Source: Streptomyces sp. NRRL S-37 | GTDB taxonomy: Bacteria; Actinomycetota; Actinomycetes; Streptomycetales; Streptomycetaceae | DNA: 64,000 nt | Reading direction: 5' to 3' | Assembly: GCF_000721605.1 (NCBI RefSeq) | Contig: NZ_JOIZ01000015.1 | Coordinates: forward strand, 186,001 to 250,000 | Part shown: in pieces, positions 26,321 through 34,422 of the stretch | How positions within the stretch are numbered: position 1 is the first letter of the stretch | Layout: every line of letters begins with the position of its first letter | Position numbers and translations under genes: made by a program | The notes under the pieces: model-generated | What the model was told of the DNA's origin: nothing | The model's input: only the letters and a program-made list of their open reading frames with translations | The model's database searches: none

Positions 26321-26536
26321 TCAGGGGGTGCGGGCCCCGGCGACGGACAGGCTGTTCTCGTAGAGGTGGTGCCGGGTGATCCGGCCGCCCTCCACGGTGT
26401 CGAGGACCGGCCGGCCGGCCTCGGGCGAGGAGTCCGGCGACGACCTGACGGCCGACGGTTCCGGTGGCGCCGGTGACTTCAGTGACTTCAGTGACTTCAG
26501 TGACTTCAGTGACAAGGATCTTCTGATCCGAGTCAT
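26321..26536 (-). pseudogene. probable remnant of an NTF2/SnoaL-like gene joined to a repeat-encoded stretch
   Basis: The last 30 codons (about 26321-26420) read VLDTVEGGRITRHHLYENSL and resemble the C-terminal strand of NTF2/SnoaL-like proteins. The frame upstream is a low-complexity LKS repeat encoded by a 9-base tandem repeat and has no family match. A frame from the ATG at 26536 would give 71 residues, but no ribosome site precedes it. I read it as the tail of a lost gene. A small intact gene is possible but unlikely. Confidence 0.45.
26473..26513. repeat. 9-base tandem repeat (GTGACTTCA), 4.5 copies
   Basis: Four identical units lie at 26473-26508 and a partial fifth at 26509-26513. The unit is AT-rich against the local GC content. 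It keeps the minus frame open as repeated Leu-Lys-Ser. Confidence 0.9.
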
Positions 26537-26562
26537 GGGACCGATCGCATGAGGGCTCGCGG

Positions 26563-27315
26563 TCAGGTCCCGGCCGCGAGCAGCGCGCCGTCGGGGACGG
26601 CCACGGCGAACTGCCGCTCGGGGCCGAAGCGCATGAACTCCTCGGGCCTCCCCTCCGTCGGCCTCAGTTTCATCAGGAGCGGCGGCTCCACGGTACGCAG
26701 ATCGACGAGGGACGCCTCGTCCGGGAGACCGGCCGCCACGGCGGCCAGGTCGGGGTCGTCCGTGTCGCGCAGTTCGGCGACGGGGGTACCGAAGACGGTC
26801 ACCCGCCGGTGCCAGACCGACTCGCAGGGGAACTGGATGTCGAACTCCCCCTCGTCGTACGCGTCCGGACCGGTCCTGACGCGGTCCGCGAGGGCCAGGG
26901 CCTCGCGCGCGTAGTCGACGAGGAACTCCGGGAGGGAGCGGGCGCAGTAGGCGTAGGTGTGGGAGAAATCCGCGGACTGGGAGAACACCGCGCCCCACGC
27001 GCCGGTTCCGGGGTGCACGTCGACGAAGAAGTGGTCGCCGGTCGCCAGGGAGAGCAGTACCCGGGTCTCCTCGCCCGGCCCCCACATCCACTGGCGTTCG
27101 ACCCTGCTGAGCCGGGGATCGAGGTGGAGGTGGTCGTCACCACCGATCCGGACGGCGCTCACGGCGCGCAGCAGCACCCGTATGTCGTCCGGCAGCCGGG
27201 GCTCCGCCTCGGTCAGCTCGGCGTCCGTGCCCCCGGGTTCGAGCGTGAACACCTCCGGCAGGCACCGCTCCAGCTCCCGCAGCGCCTCGATCGCGTCCTG
27301 CGCGGTGACACCCAT
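26563..27315 (-). CDS. SMI1/KNR4-family protein
   Basis: This 250-residue soluble protein starts at the ATG at 27315, with GGGAGGA five bases upstream. The N-terminal part (about 10-145) shows the SMI1/KNR4 pattern: a helical start (ALRELERCLPEVF), EAEPRLPDDIRVLLRAVSA and a tryptophan-rich acidic beta region. The C-terminal 100 residues are less typical. Many bacterial members of this fold are immunity proteins for polymorphic toxins; others have cellular roles. No toxin gene is next to it, so the function is open. Neighbours on both sides are unrelated. Confidence 0.75.
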   Translation of the reverse strand: MGVTAQDAIEALRELERCLPEVFTLEPGGTDAELTEAEPRLPDDIRVLLRAVSAVRIGGDDHLHLDPRLSRVERQWMWGPGEETRVLLSLATGDHFFVDVHPGTGAWGAVFSQSADFSHTYAYCARSLPEFLVDYAREALALADRVRTGPDAYDEGEFDIQFPCESVWHRRVTVFGTPVAELRDTDDPDLAAVAAGLPDEASLVDLRTVEPPLLMKLRPTEGRPEEFMRFGPERQFAVAVPDGALLAAGT

Positions 27316-27459
27316 CGTCGTCCTCCCTGGTTCGGTGCGGTACGCCGACGAGCGTACGGACCACCTCGGACAACGGGCGTGCCCGGCTGTCCGGGTCAGG
27401 ATCCGTCCTGCTTGCCGCCTGCCGTCGTGGGCGACCGGCACCGACGGAAGGAGACCGTG

Positions 27460-28074
27460 ATGGCCGAGCGGACCGGCGCCGCGCCCGAGGGTCACACCAG
27501 CGTCGCGCCTTGGGTGGTGACCGACGGCACCGGGGCGTTCCTCGACTTCGTCGCCCAGGCGTTCGCCGGTGAGGAGCTCGGGCGGGTGGCGGTCGAGGAC
27601 GGGGTGATCGGGCACGGTGAGACCCGGGTCGGCGACACCGTCGTCCTGGCCTTCGACCGGCGCGCGGACCGGCCGGTCCTGCCGAGCCTGCTGCGGGTGT
27701 TCGTCGCCGACGCGGACACGGCGTTCTCGCGCGCTGTCGCGGCCGGCGGCCAGGTCGTCACACCGCTGTCGGACAACACCTTCGGGCAGCGCGGAGGGCG
27801 GGTCAAGGATCCCTTCGGGAACATCCGGTGGGTGGTCCGCCACGTCGAGGAGGTCTCCGAGGACGAGATGGGGAAGCGCCTGCGGGACCCCGGGTACGCC
27901 GAGGGCATGCGGGTGGCGCGGGTGACGCCCGACGCCGAACTCACCGGCCGGTGCCACGGCCGTGGCAGCGCGCCCGTCAGGACGGCCGGCCGACCGGGCC
28001 GCCGCGGTTCTCCCCGGCATCCGGCGGGCGTTCGAAGAAGGTCTCCAGGACCACCGTCGCCTGTGTCCCGCTGA
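27460..28074 (+). CDS. VOC/glyoxalase-family protein (PhnB-like) with extended C-terminus
   Basis: This 204-residue protein begins at the ATG at 27460 behind GAAGGAGA. Residues about 15-130 form a VOC fold like PhnB/YdcE-type proteins (TSVAPWVVTDGTGAFLDF and, at the end, GGRVKDPFGNIRWVVRHV). The usual length is near 150 residues. The last 50 or so are arginine- and proline-rich, low in complexity and overlap the 3' end of the convergent AsnC gene by 98 bases, so the original stop was probably lost. Substrate unknown. Confidence 0.75.
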   Translation: MAERTGAAPEGHTSVAPWVVTDGTGAFLDFVAQAFAGEELGRVAVEDGVIGHGETRVGDTVVLAFDRRADRPVLPSLLRVFVADADTAFSRAVAAGGQVVTPLSDNTFGQRGGRVKDPFGNIRWVVRHVEEVSEDEMGKRLRDPGYAEGMRVARVTPDAELTGRCHGRGSAPVRTAGRPGRRGSPRHPAGVRRRSPGPPSPVSR

Positions 28075-28456
28075 CCCCGTCGATCGCGTACAGGCGGCGC
28101 AGCACGTCCTGCAGGTGCTCGGTGGTGGCGGTGCGCACCTTCACCAGGACGGAGGCGCTGCCCGCGATGACGTGCGCCTCCTGGATCTCCGGTACGGCGG
28201 CGAAGTCCTCGGCCCTGTCCCCCATCCACGCCGTGGAGTCGACCAGCACGAAGGCGAGGACCCCGCGGTCGAGTGCCGCGGGGTCGACGTCGACGGTCGT
28301 GGCCCGGATGACGCCCTGCTCACGCAGTTTGCGCACGCGCTCGTGCGCCGCGCCCGCCGACAGGCCGACCGCCGCGCCCAGGGCGGCGTACGGCTGTGTC
28401 GCGTCCCGCTGGAGCAGCGCGATCAACCGACGGTCGATGTCATCCAGTTGTCTCAT
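27977..28456 (-). CDS. Lrp/AsnC-family transcriptional regulator
   Basis: This 159-residue regulator has an N-terminal winged helix-turn-helix (QLDDIDRRLIALLQRDATQP, then GLSAGAAHERVRKL) and a C-terminal RAM effector domain (about 65-145) that binds amino acids or related ligands and drives octamer formation. It is divergent from the SMP-30 lactonase gene 77 bases away and is likely to control it. Its 3' end overlaps the tail of the convergent VOC gene. Confidence 0.9.
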   Translation of the reverse strand: MRQLDDIDRRLIALLQRDATQPYAALGAAVGLSAGAAHERVRKLREQGVIRATTVDVDPAALDRGVLAFVLVDSTAWMGDRAEDFAAVPEIQEAHVIAGSASVLVKVRTATTEHLQDVLRRLYAIDGVSGTQATVVLETFFERPPDAGENRGGPVGRPS

Positions 28457-28532
28457 GCGATAACCGTATCTGATTCGGCGATACGCGTGTTACGTTGCAT
28501 CAGATCCTGATCACTCTCTGCGAGAGGACGCC

Positions 28533-29441
28533 ATGCCCACCAACGGCCCGTACGAGATCCTGGACGACCGCTTCCGTACCGGACGCTGCGCGAACGGCGA
28601 CAGCAGGCTCGAGGTCCTGTACGACGGCTGCCGCTGGGCCGAGGGCCCGCTGTATCTGCCCGCCTGGCGCCAGCTGGTCTGGAGCGACATCCCGAACGAC
28701 CGCATCCTGCGCTGGGACGAGGCCACCGGCACGGTCGGCGTCTTCCGCACTCCGGCCGGGCACAGCAACGGCAACACCGTCGACCGGCAGGGCCGCCTGG
28801 TCACCTGCGAGCAGGGCAACCGCCGGGTGACCCGCACCGAACCGGACGGCACCGTGACCGTCCTCGCCGACCGGTACGACGGCAAGCGGCTCAACAGCCC
28901 GAACGACTCCGTCGTACGCTCCGACGGCACGATCTGGTTCTCCGACCCGGACTTCGGCATCACCAGCGACTACGAGGGCCATCGCGCCGAGTCGGAGATC
29001 GGCGCGTGCAACGTGTACCGGATCGACCCGCTGTCGGGGGACATCCACCTCGCCGCGGACGGGTTCGAGGGACCCAACGGGGTCGTCCTGTCCCCCGACG
29101 AGAGCCGGCTGTACGTCTCCGACTCGCGGGCCGCCCGGATCCACACGTACGGCATCCGCGAGGACGGCACCCTGTCCGACGGCGAGGTCTTCGCCGAGGG
29201 CCAGGACGGGGTCCACTTCGACAACATCCGCTTCGACGACGAGGGCCGCCTGTGGGCCGCAGCCCTCGACGACGGCGTGCACTGCTACGACCCCGACGGC
29301 ACCCTCATCGGGAAGCTGCGCGTGCCCGAGCCCGTCTCCAACATCGCCTTCGGCGGACCGAAGAACAACCGCCTGTTCATCACCGCCACCACCTCCCTGT
29401 ACTCCCTGGTGATGTCGGTGACCGGGGCTCCGCGCCTCTGA
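28533..29441 (+). CDS. SMP-30/gluconolactonase-family protein
   Basis: This 302-residue soluble six-bladed propeller belongs to the SMP-30/gluconolaconase/LRE family. Metal ligands can be placed in EGPLYLPAWRQLVWSD (Glu), in LNSPNDSVVRSDGTIWFSD (Asn, Asp) and in DGFEGPNGVVLSPDESRLYV (Asn, Asp). Members hydrolyse sugar lactones in oxidative sugar catabolism, or other lactones and phosphoesters. It starts at the ATG at 28533 after GAGAGGA. The divergent AsnC regulator is the probable controller. Substrate not readable. Confidence 0.88.
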   Translation: MPTNGPYEILDDRFRTGRCANGDSRLEVLYDGCRWAEGPLYLPAWRQLVWSDIPNDRILRWDEATGTVGVFRTPAGHSNGNTVDRQGRLVTCEQGNRRVTRTEPDGTVTVLADRYDGKRLNSPNDSVVRSDGTIWFSDPDFGITSDYEGHRAESEIGACNVYRIDPLSGDIHLAADGFEGPNGVVLSPDESRLYVSDSRAARIHTYGIREDGTLSDGEVFAEGQDGVHFDNIRFDDEGRLWAAALDDGVHCYDPDGTLIGKLRVPEPVSNIAFGGPKNNRLFITATTSLYSLVMSVTGAPRL

Positions 29442-29670
29442 ACGGGCCGTACGGGAATCCCATCCGTCGCACAGGCATCGGCGGTCGGCGTTTCGGCCAC
29501 TCGGGCCCGCGCACGGACCCCCACCGCCCAAGGACCGGTGCTTCTCCCTCCCCCGGACACCACGCCCCCGCGCGGGATCCGCTTCGTCCGAAATACCTGT
29601 GTTCGATATCGCTCCCTGCCTCGTTGAGTCTCATGCCGTCGTCTTCACGCCATCGACCAGGCAGGGAGAA

Positions 29671-31551
29671 ATGCCGTTGACCCACGAGAACACCCGCGCC
29701 GTCCCGCCCCCGCCGCCCGCCGAGATCACCTACTCCGGCCACTACTCCGTCAACCCGCTCGGCCAGGTCGGCTTCCGCTCCCTGTGCTCCCAACTCCCCT
29801 CCGTACTGCGTCGGATCACCGCCATGGCGTGGCGGACCGACCGTCGGGCCGTGGTCCTGCTCCTCACCTGTCAGCTGGTCACGGGCGTGTCGGCGGCGGT
29901 GCTGCTGGCGGCCACGGCCCGGGCGATGGGCCCGCTCCTCGGCGCGGGAACGGTCGCGGACCGCCTGCGCGAGGCACTTCCGGCGCTCGTCGTCGTCGCG
30001 GTGGCGAGCGCCGTCACCCGCGCGTCGGAGGCCTTGGCCATGTACGCCGAACGGCGGATCACGCCCCGGCTGACCACGGAGACCGACTCGGCGCTGGTCG
30101 AGGCCGTCTGCCGGGTGGAGGCCGAGGCGTACGCGACGGACGGCTTCTCCGACCGCCAGGAAGCCGCCGAGATGGGTGTGATGCGCACGCACGTCATGGT
30201 CATGGACGCTCAGCGCTTCATGGCCGCGCTGATCAGGATGATCACGGCCGGCGGCGTCCTGTCCGTGCTCAATCCCCTGATGCTGCCGCTGCTCCTGCTG
30301 GCCGTGGCCCCGGCCGGTGTGGGGGCCGTCCTCACCGCGCGTGTCGACTACGAGATCCACTACGCGAACGTCGCGGACCGCAACGTACGCGGGATGACCC
30401 GCTGGTGGGCGACCACGCCGAAGTACGCGGACGAGGTCCGCGCCAACGGCATGACCGACTACCTCCTGTACTGGTACCGCGCCCTGTCGGAGCGGGTCGA
30501 CCGGCGGTCCCTGGCCGCCGCTCCCCGGACCCTGCGCATCGCGCTGGTGTCCTCCGTCGCCAGTGGGGCGTTCCTGGCCGCCACCTGGGGGATGCTCGCC
30601 TGGCTGGCCGTCACCGGGCGGATCGCGCCGGCCGTCGCCGCCACGGCCGTCGTCGCGGTCCAGACGACCCTGGCGGCGCTGTCCCAGGTCGTCGTCAACG
30701 GAGCGGCGGTGTTCCACACCAGCCTGTACCTCAGCGACATGCAGGCGTTCTTCGACGACGCCGCCGCGCGGGCGCCCCAGCGGGGCCCGGAGGCCGTCCG
30801 GGCCCCGGTGGAGGAGATCCGGCTGGACGAGGTCACGTACCGGTACCCCGGCAAGGACAAGCCCGCCGTCGACGGTGTCTCGCTGACCCTGCGGCGGGGG
30901 GAGATCCTCGCCGTCGTCGGCGTGAACGGCTCCGGCAAGAGCACCCTGACCCGGCTGATCACCGGTATCTACCTCGCGGACAAGGGCCGGGTCACCTGGG
31001 ACGGCACCGACCTCGCCCACGCCGATCCGGCCACGGTGTGGGACCGCACCGGCCTGGTGCCGCAGATCTTCGCCCAGTGGCCGCTGCGGGTGCGGGAGAA
31101 CGTGACGCTGGGCCAGCCGAGGAGCCTCGACGACCAGGAGGTGTGGGAGGCCGTGGACGCGGTCGGGATGCGGGAGGCCGTCGAGGACCTGCCCGCCCGC
31201 CTGGACACCCTGCTGGCCCGTGAGATCTTCGGCGGTGCCGAACTCTCCGGCGGCCAGTGGCAGCGTCTGGCCTGCTCCAGGGCCCTGTACCGCCGCCCGC
31301 CCCTGCTGATCCTGGACGAGCCCACCTCCCAGATGGACCCGCGCGGCGAACACGGCATCTTCGAGAAGATCAAGGCGATCTCCGGCGACCGCATCACCAT
31401 CGTCGTCACACACCGCCTGGAGAACACGAGGATCGCCGACCACATCGTCGTCATGGAGCGAGGCCGGATCACCGAACAGGGCACCTACGACGACCTGGTC
31501 CACGCCGCCGGTACCTTCGCCGACCTCCTGCACCTGTCCCAGGACCGCTGA
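29671..31551 (+). CDS. ABC transporter, fused membrane and ATPase domains (exporter type)
   Basis: This 626-residue half-transporter has a hydrophilic N-terminus of about 60 residues, a membrane domain of about five to six spans (to residue 340) and one ATPase domain. The latter shows Walker A GVNGSGKST, Q-loop LVPQIF, signature LSGGQWQR and Walker B LLILDEPTSQMDP, with the switch His in VTHRLE. It probably works as a homodimer that exports a peptide or lipid-like compound. Several helices carry unusually many acidic and methionine residues. It starts at the ATG at 29671 just after GGGAGAA (a TTG at 29677 has better spacing). No biosynthetic partner is adjacent. Confidence 0.88.
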   Translation: MPLTHENTRAVPPPPPAEITYSGHYSVNPLGQVGFRSLCSQLPSVLRRITAMAWRTDRRAVVLLLTCQLVTGVSAAVLLAATARAMGPLLGAGTVADRLREALPALVVVAVASAVTRASEALAMYAERRITPRLTTETDSALVEAVCRVEAEAYATDGFSDRQEAAEMGVMRTHVMVMDAQRFMAALIRMITAGGVLSVLNPLMLPLLLLAVAPAGVGAVLTARVDYEIHYANVADRNVRGMTRWWATTPKYADEVRANGMTDYLLYWYRALSERVDRRSLAAAPRTLRIALVSSVASGAFLAATWGMLAWLAVTGRIAPAVAATAVVAVQTTLAALSQVVVNGAAVFHTSLYLSDMQAFFDDAAARAPQRGPEAVRAPVEEIRLDEVTYRYPGKDKPAVDGVSLTLRRGEILAVVGVNGSGKSTLTRLITGIYLADKGRVTWDGTDLAHADPATVWDRTGLVPQIFAQWPLRVRENVTLGQPRSLDDQEVWEAVDAVGMREAVEDLPARLDTLLAREIFGGAELSGGQWQRLACSRALYRRPPLLILDEPTSQMDPRGEHGIFEKIKAISGDRITIVVTHRLENTRIADHIVVMERGRITEQGTYDDLVHAAGTFADLLHLSQDR

Positions 31552-31997
31552 AACCGGACGCGCGCGGCCTGCGGTGCCGGCCGGGCGGCGCGCGGTGCAG
31601 CGGTAGGCGGACCGGGCGGCATCGAGGTCACCGGCCCTCTCCGGCAGCTCCAGCCCCGCCCGCGGTCCCTCCACCATGGCCGGCGCGTCCGTGACGAGGG
31701 CGACGCCCTCGGCGACGCGCTCCCGGTTCCAGCGGCTCGGGTCCTGTTCGGTGAGCGGGACCAGCGCGCCGTCGGGGCGGCTGCGTGCCGGGCACCGGGC
31801 GTCGGTGAGCGGCATCGGCGCCGACGGTCCGGCCACCTCCCGCCGCCCGGCCCGCCCGGTGCGGGCGCCTCTCACCGGTGGGTCGGAACAGCCGGGCGGA
31901 CTTCGGCATCCGCCTCGCACTTTGTCGTGACGCTCGCAGGTGAGTGGCGGGGCGATGACGGTTACCCGGCACGGGTGGCCGAGGAAGGGAGCGAGCC
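31552..31997. other. 446-base stretch with a decayed sigma-factor gene
   Basis: No intact gene. The minus strand from 31839 to 31585 keeps a recognisable piece of an ECF sigma factor (separate entry). The rest, 31840-31997, shows nothing beyond the ribosome site of the phosphoribosyltransferase gene. Confidence 0.6.
31585..31839 (-). pseudogene. remnant of an ECF42-type RNA polymerase sigma factor (C-terminal part)
   Basis: On the minus strand the frame reads PLTDARCPARSRPDGALVPL, then EQDPSRWNRERVAEGVALVT, then MVEGPRAGLEL and GDLDAARSAYR. These are successive motifs of the C-terminal DUF6596/TPR extension of ECF42 sigma factors. Spacers of some tens of residues that separate them in intact proteins are missing, and there is no sigma-2 or sigma-4 region. 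Small in-frame deletions and loss of the 5' half explain it. No start codon or ribosome site is visible. Confidence 0.7.
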
Positions 31998-32648
31998 GTG
32001 CGATTCCGAAGCCGGGCGCATGCCGGACAGGAGCTGGCCGTCAGGATGCTGGAGTGGGCGAGCAGCGGTGATCTCGCGAACGTGACCGTGCTGGCGCTGC
32101 CGCGCGGTGGCGTTCCGGTCGGGGCGGAGATCGCCCGGGCGATGCGGGTGCCCCTGGATGTCCTGGTGGTCCGCAAGATCGGAGTTCCCGGGTCTCCCGG
32201 GGTGAGTATCGGGGCGATCGCCGGTGACGATCCCCCGGTCTTCGACCGTACGGGGCTGAGGGCCATGGACCTCTCGGAGGACAGGCTCGGCGCCGAGGTG
32301 GCGCGGGCGCGGGTCGAGCTGCACCGGCGGGAGGGTGTCTACCGGGGCGGGCGTCCGGCCCCGGACATCAGCGGTCACAGCATCGTGGTCGTGGACGACG
32401 GGCTGGTCACGGGGGTCACCGCCCGCGCGGCGCTGCGGCACCTCCGGCGCGGCGGCCCGCTGCGGCTGACGCTGGCGGTGCCGGTGTGCGGTCACGGGAC
32501 CGCCGCGGCGCTGCGGGACGAGGCCGACGACGTGGTCTCCCTGTACCAGCCGCAGCGGCTGCGGTCGGTCGGCGAGTGGTACGAGGACTTCCACCAGGTC
32601 ACCGACCAGGAGGTACTGGACGCCCTGCGGGAACTGCACCCGGCCTGA
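31998..32648 (+). CDS. phosphoribosyltransferase-family protein
   Basis: This 216-residue cytoplasmic protein starts at GTG 31998 behind GAAGGGAG. It carries the type I PRTase loop SIVVVDDGLVTGVTA (about residues 130-144), which binds the phosphoribosyl pyrophosphate, and an N-terminal LALPRGGVPVGAEIARAM that fits the PPi loop. The family is widespread in actinobacteria, often in dormancy or stress loci, and its substrates are unclear. It stands alone here. Confidence 0.85.
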   Translation: MRFRSRAHAGQELAVRMLEWASSGDLANVTVLALPRGGVPVGAEIARAMRVPLDVLVVRKIGVPGSPGVSIGAIAGDDPPVFDRTGLRAMDLSEDRLGAEVARARVELHRREGVYRGGRPAPDISGHSIVVVDDGLVTGVTARAALRHLRRGGPLRLTLAVPVCGHGTAAALRDEADDVVSLYQPQRLRSVGEWYEDFHQVTDQEVLDALRELHPA

Positions 32649-32834
32649 ACACCTCGGGGCCGGCGGTGGCCGGGAGGTTCGCGGCCAGCGGGTCCGGGTC
32701 GTTCCTCCGCCGGGCGACGGCGATGTGGGTGCGGACGGCGGCGGGAGCCCGGGACGCATCATACGCCCGGAGACATCAGATCGTGCCTCTCGCCGTATTG
32801 GACGTAGCGCTGCCGGTCACCTAGCATCCCGCGG

Positions 32835-33224
32835 ATGACAGAGCGACGTGCGGTCCTCAGCGGCTCGACGTTCGAGGAGCAGATCGGCTACGCCCGTGCC
32901 GTGGTCCACGGCGACCAGGTGCACGTGTCCGGGACGACCGGCTTCGACTACACCACCATGACGATCTCCGACGACGTGGTGGAGCAGGCCGAGCAGTGTC
33001 TGCGCAACATCGGGTCCGCGCTGGCCGAGGCGGGGTGCGCCTTCGCCGATGTGGTGCGGGTGCGCTACCTCCTGCCCGACCGGAATGACTTCGAGCCCTG
33101 CTGGCCGGTCCTGCGCCGCTGTTTCGGCGACGTCAGGCCGGCCGCCACCATGCTCGTGTGCGGTCTGGCCGATCCGCGGATGAGGATCGAGATCGAGGTG
33201 TACGCGCAGCGGCCGGCCCGGTGA
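32835..33224 (+). CDS. RidA/YjgF-family protein
   Basis: This 129-residue protein of the RidA family acts as a trimer in the cytoplasm. True RidA proteins hydrolyse reactive enamine/imine intermediates. The family signature PAATMLVCGLADPRMRIEIEV is at the C-terminus; it has Pro-Ala-Ala-Thr in place of the catalytic Arg context of RidA itself, so it may belong to a Rid2-7 subgroup of unknown activity. It is separated by 186 bases from the phosphoribosyltransferase gene. Confidence 0.85.
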   Translation: MTERRAVLSGSTFEEQIGYARAVVHGDQVHVSGTTGFDYTTMTISDDVVEQAEQCLRNIGSALAEAGCAFADVVRVRYLLPDRNDFEPCWPVLRRCFGDVRPAATMLVCGLADPRMRIEIEVYAQRPAR

Positions 33225-33248
33225 CGGCCGGCCCGGCGTCCCCGGCGT

Positions 33249-34046
33249 TCAGCTCTCGGCCGGGGTGAGCACGACGAAGTCCGCGCCGAAGGGGTCGAGG
33301 CAGACGGCCAGGCGGCCGACGCCTTCCGCGTCCTCCGGGCCCATCTGCACGCTGCCTCCGAGTTCCCTCACCTTGGCGACCGCTGTGTCGCAGTCGGTGA
33401 CGGCGAAGACAGGGTGCCAGTACGGCCGCCCGCCCGCCAGGGCGAGGTCCTCCTTGCGGACCTCCATGAGGCCGCCGTGCATCCGCTCCTCGGGCAGGCC
33501 GGACGGAGTGATCATGGTGTAGGTACCCTCGCCGCCCGGCATCCGCGTGTCGCTGTACTGCCAGCCGAGAACTCCGCCGTAGAACTCCTTCGCGGCGGCC
33601 GCGTCGCTCGTGTACAGCTCGGTCCAGCACAGTGAGCCCGGCTGGTCCACCAGGTCGACGCCCTTGCTCTCCCCCGGCTGCCAGACGGCGAACTGGCCGC
33701 CCAGCGGGTCGCTGTACTGTGCCATCCGCCCCCATTGTTCGAGGTCCATCGGTGGCACCCGCACGGTGCCGCCGGCGCGCTCCACCGCCTGGGTCGTGGC
33801 GTCCGCGTCGGCGACGGTGTAGTAGATCATCCAGGCCGGGCGGGCGCCCTCCTCGGTGAGCTTGCCCAGTCCGGCGACCATCTTGCCGTCCTTGCGGAAC
33901 ATCCCGCCTTCCATGTCCTCCCCGTCTCCCATGGGCTCGTAGTCCCAGCCGAGGACCGCGCCGTAGAAGGCCGCGGCGGCCCGGACGTCGGGGGACCCGA
34001 GGTCGAGCATGCAGGGGGAGCCGGGGGCGAAGTCAGTGGTGATCAC
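33249..34046 (-). CDS. VOC-family protein, tandem-domain
   Basis: This 265-residue protein starts at GTG 34046 with AAGGA upstream. Two VOC half-modules are repeated: residues about 8-125 (GSPCMLDLGSPDVRAAAAFYG to YSDPLGGQFAVWQPG) and about 138-262 (CWTELYTSDAAAAKEFYGG to LDPFGADFVVL). Such tandem proteins resemble hydroxylase/27 kDa antigen-like VOC proteins of Streptomyces and may bind metal or drug. It is convergent with the RidA gene, with a 24-base gap. Function unknown. Confidence 0.85.
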   Translation of the reverse strand: MITTDFAPGSPCMLDLGSPDVRAAAAFYGAVLGWDYEPMGDGEDMEGGMFRKDGKMVAGLGKLTEEGARPAWMIYYTVADADATTQAVERAGGTVRVPPMDLEQWGRMAQYSDPLGGQFAVWQPGESKGVDLVDQPGSLCWTELYTSDAAAAKEFYGGVLGWQYSDTRMPGGEGTYTMITPSGLPEERMHGGLMEVRKEDLALAGGRPYWHPVFAVTDCDTAVAKVRELGGSVQMGPEDAEGVGRLAVCLDPFGADFVVLTPAES

Positions 34047-34208
34047 CGCGATGTCCTTTCGCTGAATCCCTTTGACCTCAGCGTGCCACCGGGCACTGAC
34101 ACTCGCCCTCCGACCACTCCCTCCCCGCCGCCTCGCACTTCATGGAGGGCAGGGTGCGCGGTGTCCCGGTCCGCGCGCGGTCCCGTACGCCCCGGCTGCC
34201 CGCTTTCC

Positions 34209-34235
34209 GGGCCGGGACCGGCATGGTCCCGGCCC
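34209..34235. repeat. perfect 11-base hairpin
   Basis: GGGCCGGGACC (34209-34219) pairs with GGTCCCGGCCC (34225-34235), loop of five bases. It may be a second stop signal for leftward transcripts. Confidence 0.5.
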
Positions 34236-34364
34236 CCGGCCGGCCGGACAGGGGTTCTCGACATCTCCGCCGGAATTCTCCCCGGCCTCGTGTGCCGGGT
34301 TCCGTCAGGTCGGGAGGGACCGGCCATCGGGATCCGCGCCCGCCGTTTCTCCGCGGACGAGGCG

Positions 34365-34405
34365 TCCGGTGTCCTGCCGTCCGGCACGGACGGCAGGACA
34401 CCGGA
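34365..34405 (-). terminator. strong terminator of the PA14-propeller-DUF1080 gene
   Basis: TCCGGTGTCCTGCCGTCC (34365-34382) is exactly complementary to 34388-34405, with a 5-base loop. It begins 18 bases beyond the stop at 34423. Confidence 0.85.
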
Positions 34406-34422
34406 CCGGGCCGTCGCGCGCG

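Larger units (their letters stand above)
34047..34422. other. 376-base intergenic region with two hairpins
   Basis: No gene is seen. It contains a perfect 11-base hairpin (34209-34235) and the terminator of the large leftward gene (34365-34405). The 5' side carries the leader of the tandem VOC gene. Confidence 0.6.

Noticed and set aside
26473..26513. CRISPR array
   Set aside because: The units are 9 bases in direct tandem without spacers, so it is a simple repeat.
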